A stretch of DNA of 64,000 bases, from positions 1 to 64,000 of the forward strand of contig NW_005178415.1 of assembly GCF_000341285.1 (NCBI RefSeq). Reading direction: 5' to 3'. Every line of letters starts with the position of its first letter. The stretch's first letter is position 1. Shown here in pieces: positions 10,264 through 21,763 of the stretch. A program made the position numbers and the translations under genes. The notes under the pieces were generated by a model. That model did no database searches. It was not told where the DNA came from and was given only the letters and a program-made list of their open reading frames with translations. This DNA comes from Galdieria sulphuraria (taxonomy: Eukaryota > Rhodophyta > Bangiophyceae > Galdieriales > Galdieriaceae).

Positions 10264-11334
10264 TCAAGATGTACAATTTGGACGGCGAATAGCTTGTTGC
10301 GGTTCACGCGTAGCAAGTTCCGCATTGTAATCGCCTTCCCTTGAAGAATCCTGACCGTCCGTATCTTCTACAATATACGACTGTAACGACTTTGGCAATA
10401 GTTTCGGAATAGACTGAATTAGAGTGGAACCTGGTCCTCGGTAGTCTTTCATTATTTCAAAGACATAGACAGCGAAACAACCAAACATAAAATGAAAAAA
10501 TGCAAACAATTCTTGCAGAAACAAGAACCATTCACTGGCTACTGTCTTCATCTTCGTATTCAAACTGGTCAAAGAGACAATATTAAAACGCATAAAATTC
10601 GAATCTAAAAACACAAGGCGATAACGAATAAAGCGGACAAAAGCCAACGGCAATGCGATAAAAAGAATTGCAACTTGTACAATATAGCTCACAACTTTTC
10701 TCCAAACGGGAACATCTTGCACGGAGGAACCTACAGAACTCCAGGAGTGTTCCCACTGTGTCGTTGAAGAACAAGGTGAACTTGTTTGAGAACATAATGG
10801 TTGCCACAAGCAATCAGCTACTTGGGAAGTGACCTTGAACAAAGCATTCACGATGATGAGAAAAGACGTTACTAGTCGGCCAATGCTGCCACCCAAACTT
10901 TCGACAGATAGTTCCAAGTGTTTCACGACTGGTTCAACTTCTTTCTCTAACAATTCTGTGGTAACATCCCAAGATTTTTTCGTAGCCGACTTGATGCGAA
11001 GGTCACCAACCCAGTTGTCTACTGTGGCGCCCAATTTGGAAGGACTCCAAGTTTCTGGAACTAGTTGGTGCAGTACTTCTCTAGTTCGGCTACCTACACT
11101 GTCCATTCCTGCCGCAATTTGAGGGTGTCGTTCCCTCAGAACGGCAGCATTTGAGGAACATAACTGTGTAGCGACTTCCAAGGAGCGTCGTATCCTCCCA
11201 GGGCTTGGTGGAGCCTCGGCGTTCGTGGCGTTGTTTCCTGGGCTCTCCTTTGACAAAGGCTTGTCTTCTATGTGGGGTTCTTTTGTTGGTGAGTTGACAG
11301 GTGAGCTACCGTGACTTGAAGACTTCTTTACCAT
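10264..11334 (-). CDS. unknown protein with hydrophobic segments and disordered N-terminus
   Basis: A single long exon. The first ATG in frame is at 11332-11334; the frame extends a further 16 codons upstream without an ATG. The first 60 residues are Ser, Pro and Lys rich. The middle is amphipathic (EVLHQLVPETW, NWVGDLRIKSATKKSWDV), and three or four hydrophobic stretches follow (LVTSFLIIVNALFKV, VVSYIVQVAILFIALPLAF, FLFLQELFAFFHFMFGCFAV). The C-terminus is hydrophilic. No catalytic motif is visible. The layout could suit a lipid-droplet or ER-hairpin protein, but that is speculation. I do not recognise the family. Confidence 0.6.
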   Translation of the reverse strand: MVKKSSSHGSSPVNSPTKEPHIEDKPLSKESPGNNATNAEAPPSPGRIRRSLEVATQLCSSNAAVLRERHPQIAAGMDSVGSRTREVLHQLVPETWSPSKLGATVDNWVGDLRIKSATKKSWDVTTELLEKEVEPVVKHLELSVESLGGSIGRLVTSFLIIVNALFKVTSQVADCLWQPLCSQTSSPCSSTTQWEHSWSSVGSSVQDVPVWRKVVSYIVQVAILFIALPLAFVRFIRYRLVFLDSNFMRFNIVSLTSLNTKMKTVASEWFLFLQELFAFFHFMFGCFAVYVFEIMKDYRGPGSTLIQSIPKLLPKSLQSYIVEDTDGQDSSREGDYNAELATREPQQAIRRPNCTS

Positions 11335-11716
11335 CTTATTTATAGCAGTAACTAACTGAGATGACTCCACTTTGGTGACCACTCAGTAATAACGGTCCCC
11401 AGTTGTACAATTCTCCAAATTGATAAAAGGTCTGGAAATGATTATTACCTTAGAGAAGACGACATATATCAACTTTGACAAGAAACAATTCATCTAAAAA
11501 CTATCAAAATACTGCTCTATATAGCATATGACAAAAAACTTACGCAGTGTTGTCGCTTTTTGACTATCATTGTACAAGAATTATCCATGGGTTCGATTCA
11601 AAAGACACGTCATCGGACTAGCTCGGCAAGTCAAAGCATTCCCCAACGCATGTGGAGTGATTAGGTGTCAACAACTTGTCATTTTCAAGGACGAGTAGTA
11701 AACGGTTGAGTGCCAT
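11335..11716. promoter_or_regulatory. divergent intergenic region
   Basis: About 380 bases between two divergent starts (the hydrophobic protein on minus and the coiled-coil protein on plus). It presumably holds both promoters. No repeat or RNA gene was found. Confidence 0.4.
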
Positions 11717-13643
11717 ATGGACCAACAGTCTGAAACATCATTAGATTCTGAGGTATCGCTATCAATATACTCTTTAGCAAGGTATCATGCTCATACGGTA
11801 TCTAGTTGATGGAAATTCAAAACCTTAAACGACTATTGCGGAAAACCAAACAACAAGAACAGCAATACAATCAAGTTTATTCTCCTATATCTTCCAAGGT
11901 ATGCAAAAGTAACCAATTTCATAAAACTTCCTTTTGAGAGTCGACAATAGGAACTTCAAAGTGAAATGGACATTCTTCTATCAGAGACAAAAGATCCTTT
12001 GACTGTAGAAACCAATGAAAATTCCATTTGTCATATGGAAGTATCAAATACGACAACATCAAAAACAGAAAGGTGAGTTGCGTTCTGTACGTGATTGAGA
12101 ATCTCATGCCAATAACTTTTTGCTTTGATGTTTACATAGGATGCTTGAAGAGGCAAAAAGTAAATTGCAACGGGCAAGACTGCTACTGAGTGAGATGCAA
12201 CAAACTTCAACTGAAAAAACCAACACTTTAGAAACTAAAAGAAGGCTTAAAAAGGATCAAAATGAGGATGAGCAACTTCAATCCTCCAAAAATTCAAATC
12301 CAAGACTGCCAGTGCAAGTTCAGATGGCAATCAATCGAAGCAACTATAGCAGATCAGGCGAACAAGTTAGCAATGAATCTCTCAAAATGCGTCAAGTTAA
12401 CCACAGAAAAGGAACTGAAAGCAACATACAATCCATTACTGCGGAACCTCATTACAACAATGCTGCCTATCTAAAATGGTTTCAAGAGATATCGTCAGAG
12501 CTAAAGAATACAGCTCAGTTATTGAAAAAATTATATAAGAGAGGGAATGATCACAAAGCATTGTGCCAATTGGAGTCAAAGATGGATCAAGTCTGGTCTT
12601 TCTTGAACGATCAAAGTTTGCAGCATCGTGATGAAAACAACTCCAGTTGGTTTCGAGCCTATCAAGAATTAAAGGAAGAACATGAAGAAGTTGTTCAACA
12701 ACTGCAAGAAACGTATGATTCATTTAGGATATTACAAGAGGAACATTACCAACTACAAAATCAGCATCAAGATTGTTATCTTCATTCTCAACAAACAGAA
12801 GATAAAATACATTACTTGGAGGAACAGTTGGACAAGTTACAAGTCACCTTTTTGGAAATGCAGAATCAGAGAGACCAGTATATAGAAAAATTACGAAAGA
12901 ACAAGGAAGAATTCATGCAAGTTGAAAACTGTCTTGATGAGCTTATTCAGATGATCCATTCTCTTTCACAAAAAGTGTTGACTCAAAACAGGTGCAGTGC
13001 CTTTCAGTCAGATCATCATTCTCCTCTAATATGGGAAGAGGAATGTTATGAGCCAAGTGAAGAAAAGTATGTAAGAGAGGAATATTCTAGTCATACAGGA
13101 AATGAAAAATATCACGGCTCCATTTCTAGTGGGTCATTGAATACACAACAACGTTACCAAAAAATAGAGTCGGTCCAGCCAACAAAGGTATACTATGAGA
13201 ACCATTTATGATGTTTACAAACAATCTTTTTGCTTAGGGTTCCAAACATCTAAAGTATACGCATAAAGAAACTACGTCCATTCCTATGACCTATTCTGGG
13301 AAATGTGTGCAGAGCCATTCCGGAAGTCATAGGCAAGTTTCATCATCCGTTCAAACTGCCAAAAATGGTCATCCAAAGCAGCAGCATGATGATGATGCGG
13401 TAAGTTTACAGTTGTCTTGGAGTTTTAAGAAAGTATAGTCATATTTGTTTGTATTAGCGAACGAAACATTCAAAGGCCCGGGCAAGGAGACAAGTGAAAG
13501 TCACTAAAAGTGACCAAGTTGAAGAAAACGTCGCTCAACTATTGAAAGATGAAGCACTTCATTCCCGAGAGCTGGAAAACTTGGAAAGATATCTTGACCA
13601 AACATTGTCTACTTTACGAAATTTTCCAACTCGTACTAAATAA
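11717..13643 (+). CDS. coiled-coil protein of unknown function
   Basis: Six exons are predicted: 11717-11752, 11806-11898, 11951-12072, 12140-13187, 13238-13399 and 13458-13643 (introns 53, 52, 67, 50 and 58 nt). All phases close, giving 548 aa. The protein begins MDQQSETSLDSELMEIQNLK. Residues roughly 150-330 form long heptad-like coiled coils rich in Gln, Glu and Leu (EEHEEVVQQLQETYDSF, YLEEQLDKLQVTFLEMQNQ). The C-terminus is basic (HSKARARRQVKVTKS) and ends NFPTRTK. No enzymatic domain is seen. A cytoskeletal or centrosomal-type role would be a guess from the coiled coils alone. Confidence 0.7.
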
Positions 13644-13712
13644 AACAAACATTGAGTACTGACACTAGTTGAAGTGTTCCACTTGGTTCAAATTCTACCA
13701 TTTTCTAAAATA

Positions 13713-14429
13713 TCACACATTTTCTGGTTCTTGTGTTAGCTCCTTGTCTTCTTCTTTCGGTTCTTCCTTAAAGACTTCCTTCCCTTCCAAACTCTTTTCT
13801 TCTGGCTTCACAGAAGTAACTTGTTCAGTCTTTCTTTTTTTCAGATTGGCAGAACCAACACCAACGACAGGACTAGAGTATTACTTAGAGATACAGAATA
13901 TAGCTTTCTACGCAATAAACTACCTATCAACATAGTAGGGAGGTTTCTTCAAATGAACTCCATATTCTTCCAAGGCTTTGGACAAATCTTCTACACTAGA
14001 TGTTGTCAAAAGTATCCAAAAACTTATATTTTGCCTTTCTTACGTTAATATAACTTCATTTTCTTTACTCTTCTTGGAAGTTGCCTGACTCTATAGGAAA
14101 ATAGTTTACAACGGTCAATACAAGGATTTTGGAACAAGTTCAAAAGTCTTGAGATTGGTACTTACCTGCTGGCGTAGCTTTACATGATTGAGTGCGTCGT
14201 TCGCAACGTCTGCCACAAATTTTTGTGCCGCAAGGGCAACCAGTCCTATATGCTTTCTGTAAAGAGACTTCCTTTCTTCATAAGGACACTTACTTTCCGC
14301 CCGGATATCATCAGTTTGAAAGCCTGATTTTGCTAAATAATAACGTACTAGAGCGTCTGGAAAAGCAGGTTGATAATTTTCTAAAGACTCCAACAGCTTT
14401 TCTATTTGGCTCGTTTCAAACAGATCCAT
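13713..14429 (-). CDS. TAF10: TFIID subunit TAF10
   Basis: Histone-fold subunit of TFIID (and of SAGA in other eukaryotes), part of RNA polymerase II preinitiation. Four exons are predicted: 14166-14429, 14044-14090, 13924-13995 and 13713-13872 (introns 75, 48 and 51 nt), giving 180 aa. The N-terminal histone fold shows LLESLENYQPAFPDALVRYY, LVALAAQKFVADVANDAL and, after splicing, VILTVEDLSKALEEYGVHLK and KKPPYYVDSPV. The charged C-terminal tail carries a KKRK nuclear-localisation-like stretch. An insert between histone-fold helices (KCPYEERKSLYRKH) is longer than in animals. It shares a short divergent promoter with the FOCAD-like gene. Confidence 0.88.
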
Positions 14430-14535
14430 CGACCCAACTCACTTCGACAAGATCGAAATAATGAGATGCAACGAAGGCCTAATGGAAAGCAACTCTCGTC
14501 AATAGGATTTTATAGAGCTTCAGTTTATTTTTCAT

Positions 14536-17500
14536 ATGGGCAATGAAGAGATATTAAAAGTTCCTCATACTGTTCATAATATAGCACAGCATCATATTTC
14601 AATGAACGACACTTCAATTGAGCAACAAGAGGAGATGGACCATTCAAATAGAGAGCAACACCAACCTTGGACTTTAACTTGTGGAAGTCCTTTGATAGAA
14701 CGAGAAACTGCCAAACACCAATTAGAAAACTCGATAGTAGGTAGCTTAGTCGTATCACAAACGTTTTGACGTTGTCACTAGTCTGGACAAAATATCTTAT
14801 GGGATAAATTGCAAAGTGTGTTTGTTACGTGCTTCAAGAGCAAATCCTCCGTCGCCAAACAAGAAACTATTGCCTTTTTACAGCAACTTTCAGAATCTGG
14901 ACAAATAGATAGAGACATTTTAGCAGAAAAGGTATGCTATTCTGTGTTCCTGTCTACAACGTTGACCGAAACTTTTTGATGTAAAGATATTGAGTGGAAT
15001 AGAAAAGTGTTCAGAAGACCTGACAGAACCGCCCTTAGAATTATTCAGTTTCTTGATAGGACTGATATTTGTTTTACAGTCTGAGAATACCCGAAACTTC
15101 TACCTAGTGAGGTTGCTTTCTAATCAGTTTCTGGAAGATATAGTATTCTATGTCTTATGTCAATATTTTATGAGCTATCAACAAGAAGAAAAGTTGAAAA
15201 GCTTGGAGCTGCTGTTGTCACCGTTTTCAACGTTGCTTTGTGAACATAAGAAGACTATGGAGCAAAAGGTGAAAGATATTGATGCAAGTTTATTTTTTCT
15301 TACAATTTTATAGATATTTTATTTTTTATCGACAATTTATGACTACTTTGACGAAGTAAGTTCTTCAGAGAAGAAAGAAATTTTACTAGTTATCGTTCTG
15401 CGACTCTTGGCTATCAAACCAAAGTCTTCTTTACTTTCATTTGCAGAATTGGGGCTACTTCAGAAACTGTGGACCAAGTCTTCTCGAGATATTAGCCATA
15501 GAGCACTTATTTTACATTATGTATTGGCTCAAGGCTTTGAAGGAAAACCAGAATTTATTCTTTCATTGTGGGAAAATAGCCACAAGAATATTGCGGAGAG
15601 AAAGCTGTGGCAACAGACCATTTTCTATNAGTAAGTTCTCCACTTCATAGTATTTTATTTCTTATTGTTTAGCTTTGGAAGGAATCACTGGATGTGCATG
15701 ACAATATGGCTCATTTTTGTTGTTCTTCGAATGGGAAAGACTCGCGCAGCATTTCAAATGAAAGAACTGTTGGACTTGGTATTCTCTGTTGAAATGGGAA
15801 ATGAAAAGACCCATACAAGTACTTTGTATTTGATGGAAGTCATTTTGATAGTTATTGAATATGAATATTCTAATCTCTCATGGATATCTTCACTCAAAGA
15901 GACTTGGTGGAAATGCAAACAAAGCAACTTGGTGGATAAGAGTATGCCCAGTGAAGAGCCGATGAGTAGACAGTTATATGGAAATTTTACTTTTCCAACT
16001 GATAAGTTTCAAATATTTCGTTATTTTCCAAAATGGGTGGTTAGTATTCATATGTTGGAAGATTTCCTACGAGTGGAAGGAGAAGGAATGGAAAAATTGC
16101 TGAGGAAATGGGTAAGTTTGGTACAATTTTTGGAAACACACAAGTTTTTTACTACATCTTTCATAGTATAACAATTTGACATGTTGTAGTTCAACACTTC
16201 AGTTGTGGTTTGCTCTCTGTTGTGCTCACATATTTAGGCAAATCAACAATATGGACAGATTATCTCAAGTTATCAGTCTCTTTCATGAAGCTAATAGTAT
16301 TGAAAAGCTAAATTTTTTGCCTATTCTTTTCCAACGTGAATGGCTTTGTCAATTTGGGAAGCTCAGCGGATCTTGGCTGCAGAGTTGGTTGAATAGCTGT
16401 CCTGTCGAGTCCCATTATTCATTAATATTGTATAAGTGGTTGCTTTCACTTATAGGTATCTGTAAGAAGCCTCTTAGAAATGGAAACCAAGGTGTGCCTG
16501 ATTGCTTACTTCATTGAAAGCATTGTGATAACTCTTTTAGGTATTCATTTGTATACTTTGGTCGTTTCCATAATGCTGAAAGAATCTACAAGTCGAGGAG
16601 AACCTTGGAAGACAACAGTTGTGGATGAAATTGTTTACTGTATAGAAGATTTTCCTCAAAACTCTCCATTGCAAGAGATAGCGTACAGTTGGATCGAATA
16701 TTTGGTTGAAGAAAGACCAACTTGGGTTGCCTATTCGTTATTTTTCATTGTTCAACAACCGCTTGTTTCGCTTTCTAGTAATCATTGTGTTCCACACATT
16801 GCAGCTTCTTGCATCAAAATTGTTTGCCAAGTAAGTATTCATTGCAGATACTTTATTCAAAGACTCAAAACACTGTTAGTTGTGTCAAGCTAAACTATTG
16901 GATCACACAAAGACTTTTCAAACTTTGTACAAATGGTGTTGCAGCTCTATCTCTGATTCTTGGGAACTTGAGAAGGCATGGATAGAGTTTCTTGGTACAA
17001 TTATGATACTTTCTAGTCAGAATAATGGAAAAGATGTGCTTGACAAAAGTTTGATGGATTCTAATTTATATTTGGAGATATTCAATTGGATCAGTTCCAA
17101 GTTTGTCAATTGCAGTATCGATGATCACAAGGAGTTGAGATGTATTATGGAGACATGGTTGTTATGGTTGAAAAAATGTTTGGCTATTCATTCCATTGCA
17201 AATGTTCAATCTCAACAAAACACTACCCATATTTTAGAACCGACACAATGGAATCTATTTCTTGAAACCTTATTTGAAAAGTATTTTTCTAAAGATTGTC
17301 ATATGTGGTTTTCGTCAGTAGAATCAGAAGTGACGCTTCATCAACTAGTGGCAACTATGATTCAAGCTGTTGAACTGGAATGGCAATATCGAAAGAGGCT
17401 AGAATGGTCTGCTATCGAACAAGATCATTCCATAAGAAAATGGTCATTTAACATGCCTTCAATACAAGTTTGGCTCAACCAGTTGGAGAAATATACTTTA

Positions 17501-18751
17501 CAATGTCCATATGGCATTATTCGTTGTTGTCTTAACCATATTCTCAATTTTATATGCAGTTTGGTCAATGGAGAAGATGGTAGTAGTAAGATGGCTCAAG
17601 GATTTTATTCACTGTGGATACTTTCGTATAGTCAAGTGTTACCTTTCCACAACATGTTTTGGCAAAAGTGGATGTTTATTTTGAGTCAACATTGGCTTTC
17701 TTGGATGGAACAATGCACAAGACTTGGATGGAAGCTTTCTATCTTTACATTTTGGATATCACTTTGGAGCCGATGGAGTGTCAAAATAAGTTCAACTTGT
17801 AGAGAATGGTTATTATATGAGTTTTTGGAGAATATTCAAGTGACTGATGGGAAACATGTTGGTTTGGAAATGGCACGTTTTTATATGTTATGGGATTTGT
17901 TGGTTGGATATCGACCAATGCAAATTCAACCTAATCTCCTTCTGTTCTTGCAGAAGCAACCGCAGTCGAATAATATTATCACTGAGGAAATAAGACAAAA
18001 TATTCAAAAATGGTGGAAAGATTTATTTCATATTATAGAAACTCGGCTAACTTCTGTAGAACATTTATGCTGTCTATTTAGGTTCGGTAACTGGACCGAG
18101 TTGATTTTATCTTATCAGAGAACATCCACGCTGTCAACAGATACAATGCTGCATATGATCAAAAACTGGATTGGAAACCAAATCATTTGGATGGTAGGAG
18201 ATGAGTCGGGTTGTGACATTTCAGTTTTATCGTTGATGAGATTGATTGAGCCATGGAAGTCAGTAGATTTGGATTGGTTATTGAATACATCAGATTATGG
18301 GAAGAGCATAATGAATATGCGTTATTATTGTATGCATAAGGGTTTATGTGATTGGAAAGCAGCTTTTGGTATGGATTTTTTATATTTTTGGATACAAAAT
18401 GAAGCTTTGTCGAGTGGAAAGGAAATGTATCTAAATGCTTCCCTCAGATATGGTCTTTCACAACGAAATTTGGAGCAAATGGTGCAAACTTGGATGGATT
18501 GTTTATCCAGTCTACTGGCACAAGATAATAAGAAGTATCTGCATCGTTTGCTGGAGTTGCTTTACAATGCTTGGATAGAACTTCATGATACAAAGCTTAA
18601 CCAAGTTGGTTGCCAATTTACGAGTATAGATGCACTCGTTCAATTAGAAAGTTGGTATCAGATATTGTTTTCCACCAATCAAAAGTTACTCTTCAGTCCT
18701 ATTGAGAATTCTATTTTACAAGGTTTAGGATTGTTTTCATCTCACAAGTAG
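14536..18751 (+). CDS. large helical-repeat protein, FOCAD/RST1-like
   Basis: Candidate member of the focadhesin/RST1 family; in plants RST1 works with the cytosolic exosome and SKI pathway. Early exons are 14536-14736, 14782-14931, 14987-15268 and 15314-15630 (introns near 50 nt, phases consistent). Later exons run to 18751, the last one over 1.8 kb. The N-terminus resembles focadhesin (PLIERETAKHQLENSI, then NILWDKLQSVF after splicing) and the rest is Leu/Trp-rich alpha-helical repeat without catalytic motifs. One undetermined base (N at 15629) sits in the last codon before a donor site. Exon borders between 15.6 and 16.9 kb are uncertain. The family call rests mainly on the N-terminus and overall style. 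Confidence 0.5.
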
Positions 18752-19085
18752 AGTAGGTGTGATATAAGATTGTATTGGAATGAATCTCTTGATGGCAGTT
18801 TGTAAAAGTCTTTGCACACTCATATAATGATAGGTTCAATCCTTCATGAAAACATAAATAGTTGACACTCTAGAAGAGAGTCTTGCATTGGAGCCAATCT
18901 TCCCTCTTTTGTTATCATATTGGTTTGTATGTGAGAACATTTACTATCTGTTTTTGTAAATATCACTTTGTAAGAGAGACAAACCAGTCCATCTGGTTAT
19001 CGAGATTCCATCACAAGTTGCCAATAGTAAATGTAATTCCTTATCCAATAATGTGAGTCAATCTTTGTGGGAGGAGGAGGAGATC
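18752..19085. other. intergenic, nothing recognised
   Basis: About 330 bases between the FOCAD-like stop and the first in-frame ATG of the glutathione peroxidase. It contains the upstream 3' UTR and the downstream promoter. A B-box-like string near 18834 has no matching tRNA arms. Confidence 0.4.
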
Positions 19086-19801
19086 ATGTCTTATCTCGTA
19101 GTTGCCTTTCAAGGAACCTTTCTTTTCAAGATAATCCATTTTCGAAACAACAAACCACAAGTTTGTATATCTTGTCTACAAAAGGAACATTTGAATATTT
19201 GTAGAAGAAGGCTTCTACAAATTTTGACAAGTTTTACTGTATTACAAACAATTCCTCGTGGGATGTCGAGTGCTTCAGAGTTGTCCCATTTTTATGCTTT
19301 GGAGGCATTGTATGAAGGAAAATGGGTTTCATTTGAAAAATTCCGAAATCAGGTAGTACTCGTTACCAATGTTGCCTCACTTTGAGCTTTGAGAAATAAA
19401 AATTACAAGGGACTGGTGCAACTGGACCAAAAATATCGCAACAAAGGTAAAGACAAAATAGTACAAGAGAAAGACACAATAATCAAAATTTTCTAGGCTT
19501 AGCAGTCATAGCCTTTCCTTGCAATCAATTTGGCCATCAGGAGCCGTTTTCTAATGAAGAGATCAGAAAGTTTGCTTTTGAAAAATACAATGCAACTTTC
19601 CCTATTTTTGACAAGGTCGATGTGAATGGTCCAAATGCATCTCCTGTATACCAATTTCTAAAGAAAAGTTCTCATACTGGAGATATTGAATGGAACTATG
19701 TTAAATTCTTAATCAATCTTCAAGGCAAAGTTTCTCGTTTTGCACCATTTACAGATCCGCTCGAGTTGGAAAAAACTATCCGAACCTATTTGAGCCTATG
19801 A
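19086..19801 (+). CDS. glutathione peroxidase, predicted selenoprotein (TGA = Sec)
   Basis: Thiol/selenol peroxidase that reduces hydroperoxides. Two exons are predicted: 19086-19446 and 19497-19801, with a 50-nt intron, giving 221 residues from the first ATG or 162 from the ATG at 19263, which begins the family core MSSASELSHFYALEAL. The catalytic motif reads LVTNVASL, then TGA at 19381-19383 (one base uncertain), then ALRNKNYKGL. It aligns residue for residue with NVASLUG of animal GPX1 and NVASKCGFTKTNYKGL of plant GPX. The other catalytic residues are present: Gln in FPCNQFG, Trp and Asn in EWNYVKFL. The oligomerisation loop is absent, as in GPX4 and plant enzymes. Residues before 19263 may be a targeting extension. 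A SECIS element follows the stop. Confidence 0.88.
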
Positions 19802-19810
19802 AAAGGCATT

Positions 19811-19890
19811 GGAATTCTCTGTATGAAAGTCGTGTCACTCAAACGTGCGATATGTTACACGTGAGACTCGACTGGATCCTTTAGAACTCC
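19811..19890 (+). promoter_or_regulatory. SECIS element (Form II) in the GPX 3' UTR
   Basis: An RNA fold that directs Sec insertion at UGA. Read on the plus strand: helix I pairs GGAATTCT (19811-19818) with AGAACTCC (19883-19890), one mismatch in eight. Internal loops follow (CTGT and CCTTT). The non-Watson-Crick quartet is ATGA (19823-19826) opposite GGAT (19874-19877). Helix II includes AGTCG with CGACT and CTC with GAG, with a small mismatch and bulge. Unpaired AA follows, then a ministem ACGTG with CACGT closing a ten-base loop. That order, with AA in a bulge below an extra helix, is Form II. A polyadenylation-like AATAAA lies just after (about 19899). Confidence 0.82.
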
Positions 19891-19907
19891 AAAACAACAA
19901 TAAATAT

Positions 19908-21645
19908 TTACCACATTAAAACACACTTTTTGGGAGCCAATAGAATAGTCGTCGTAGAGAATCCATTTTCTTTCAACAATTTGTGAAACGAGTCTACATG
20001 AACTTTGGCATACTGTAAGCCTTGTGTGACTATTCTTTCACAATAAGCAGCATCAAGAGTTTGCAACAATTTTCTTCTTGTTGCTTTACATTTTCCTTTC
20101 GCAATGCTACTCACATCTCGAATCGTACATTGCGGACCAAGACGGCGTTGAATCTCGTCCCTTATGAATGCGATATGCAATAACAACTGCAATAAATCAA
20201 CAGACTCATGATTTCGATGTAATGCAACTCTAATTTCTCCGTCGCTTAAACTCAAAATGTATTTTTCTTTCGAAAACTGACGAGTGTAGTTGGCTATCTT
20301 TTCTATACTGATCGACAACTCCGTTAGTCCTACTCCTAACCTCACATGGGGATACTGAAACACGGTTGGAAATAAAGGAACAAATCTTTCGTAAGAGTTA
20401 CTCATGGACACACTAGGTACATTTTGAAACATCAAATAAGAATGTGCCAAAATATTTCCTCTTTGTCTATTGATTGTTGTCAATTCTGCAACTTGCATCG
20501 ACTTGTAATTGAAAAACGAATAAATGGCAGTAAAAAATAGAAAGACTCCTAAGCGTACTTTAGGAGCTGCTGGTAAACACTTACTCATCCAGACACCAAT
20601 AAGAGTTCCCAACATTCCAGTAACCACATTCTGTGCATCGTTCTTGGCACTAATTTCGCCAAGATTTTCTCTCCTCACAAAAGTTTTCAATACTGAATAT
20701 CTACAAGAAATTCCTATAGCAAATGCGATGGACTTGGATATATTTCCTAATGCAGCCATAAACAAAAAATATTTAGAAAAAGCCGGACTCAATATCTCTA
20801 AACTCAATCCTATCCTTCTTTTCAGTACATTCTCCTAGTCATGAATATATTTCATTCCTACCAATATCATACAAGAGATCAGATACAAGTCGCCAACGTT
20901 TAGGATCAGCATCATACTGATTACCTAAAACTGCAGTAAATAGCCTTCCTACTTGACCAATGCCATCTTTCCAAGCCCAAGCAGTTGCTGCCGCTAGAGT
21001 CTCTGAATGGGTCCTTCCAACTCCTGCAGCTAATAAAAGAGCTTGAGTACTCAGCACTTGGCTTATATTACTAATGATATTTTGAATTCCACGCCATATC
21101 GAATATTGCAAGTAACTATCGCCTACACTTTCTGGAAAACCCTCAGGCAGAAAGAATGTGCTCAGACTTGAAGTAATCTGTTCCCATAGATTTTGCCTAT
21201 TCAGAGAACGATGGCATAAATACTCTTGACTTTCAATATCGGGAAAGCACTCATAGTCAACAGGTAACTTTGACAAGTCGCGATTGTCAACAATAGCAAA
21301 CTCTTCTCCATAAGATCCCCTGTACTGTAAAACCAACGGTGTAACTAAGAATAACGAACCATCAAACTGTGGATCTTCATCGGGATAGAATGGGTCAAAC
21401 CATCTTTTGGTAGGCACTTTTCCATTTCCGTTATTATTTCCGGTAGTAAAAGAAAACCACGACCCAAGATGGTTATGCTCTTTTCTTTGAATATGACTAG
21501 AAGACTTTTGAACGCCGTTACCAAACGACCCATTCAAGTCTTTGTGTTCATCATCGGTGCACAGCTCTTTGATAGTATTCATATATAGTATATTCGTAGA
21601 GTGTACCAATTTCAGGTAAGGAAAAATAAAAACTGTTGTCTTCAT
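19908..21645 (-). CDS. RUS family (DUF647) membrane protein
   Basis: Homologue of ROOT UVB SENSITIVE proteins of plants and animal RUSF1. The biochemical role is not settled. Two exons are predicted: 20862-21645 and 19908-20809, with a 52-nt phase-1 intron, giving 561 aa. The conserved core is clear: FFLPEGFPESVGDSYLQY, the QALLLAAGVGR segment, WAWKDGIGQVGRL, a DADPKRWRLVSDLLYDIG block completed across the intron by LSLEILSP, and NISKSIAFAIG. The C-terminal soluble part lacks motifs I know. A downstream ATG (the one starting MNTIKELC) could be the true start. The stop faces the GPX SECIS, so the 3' UTRs of the convergent genes overlap. Confidence 0.86.
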
Positions 21646-21763
21646 ATTGCACAAAAACAACTGTTCATTCCAACATGATACTCATCGTGTTGGGAAATAA
21701 GAGAAAGAGAGAAATAACATTTTAAATGATATTGAGTGCATCACAAGAACAATGTAACAATAG

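Noticed and set aside
11590-11602. B-box-like GGTTCGATTC
   Set aside because: No cloverleaf can be drawn.
13669-14048. Plus-strand ORFs over TAF10 3' exons
   Set aside because: They are antisense shadows; the minus-strand exons rebuild the TAF10 fold.
18820-18850. tRNA-like B-box string GGTTCAATCC
   Set aside because: No acceptor, D or anticodon stems around it.
19381-19385. TGA in GPX read as a pseudogene stop
   Set aside because: Position matches the Sec site precisely, the frame downstream is fully conserved and a SECIS is present.
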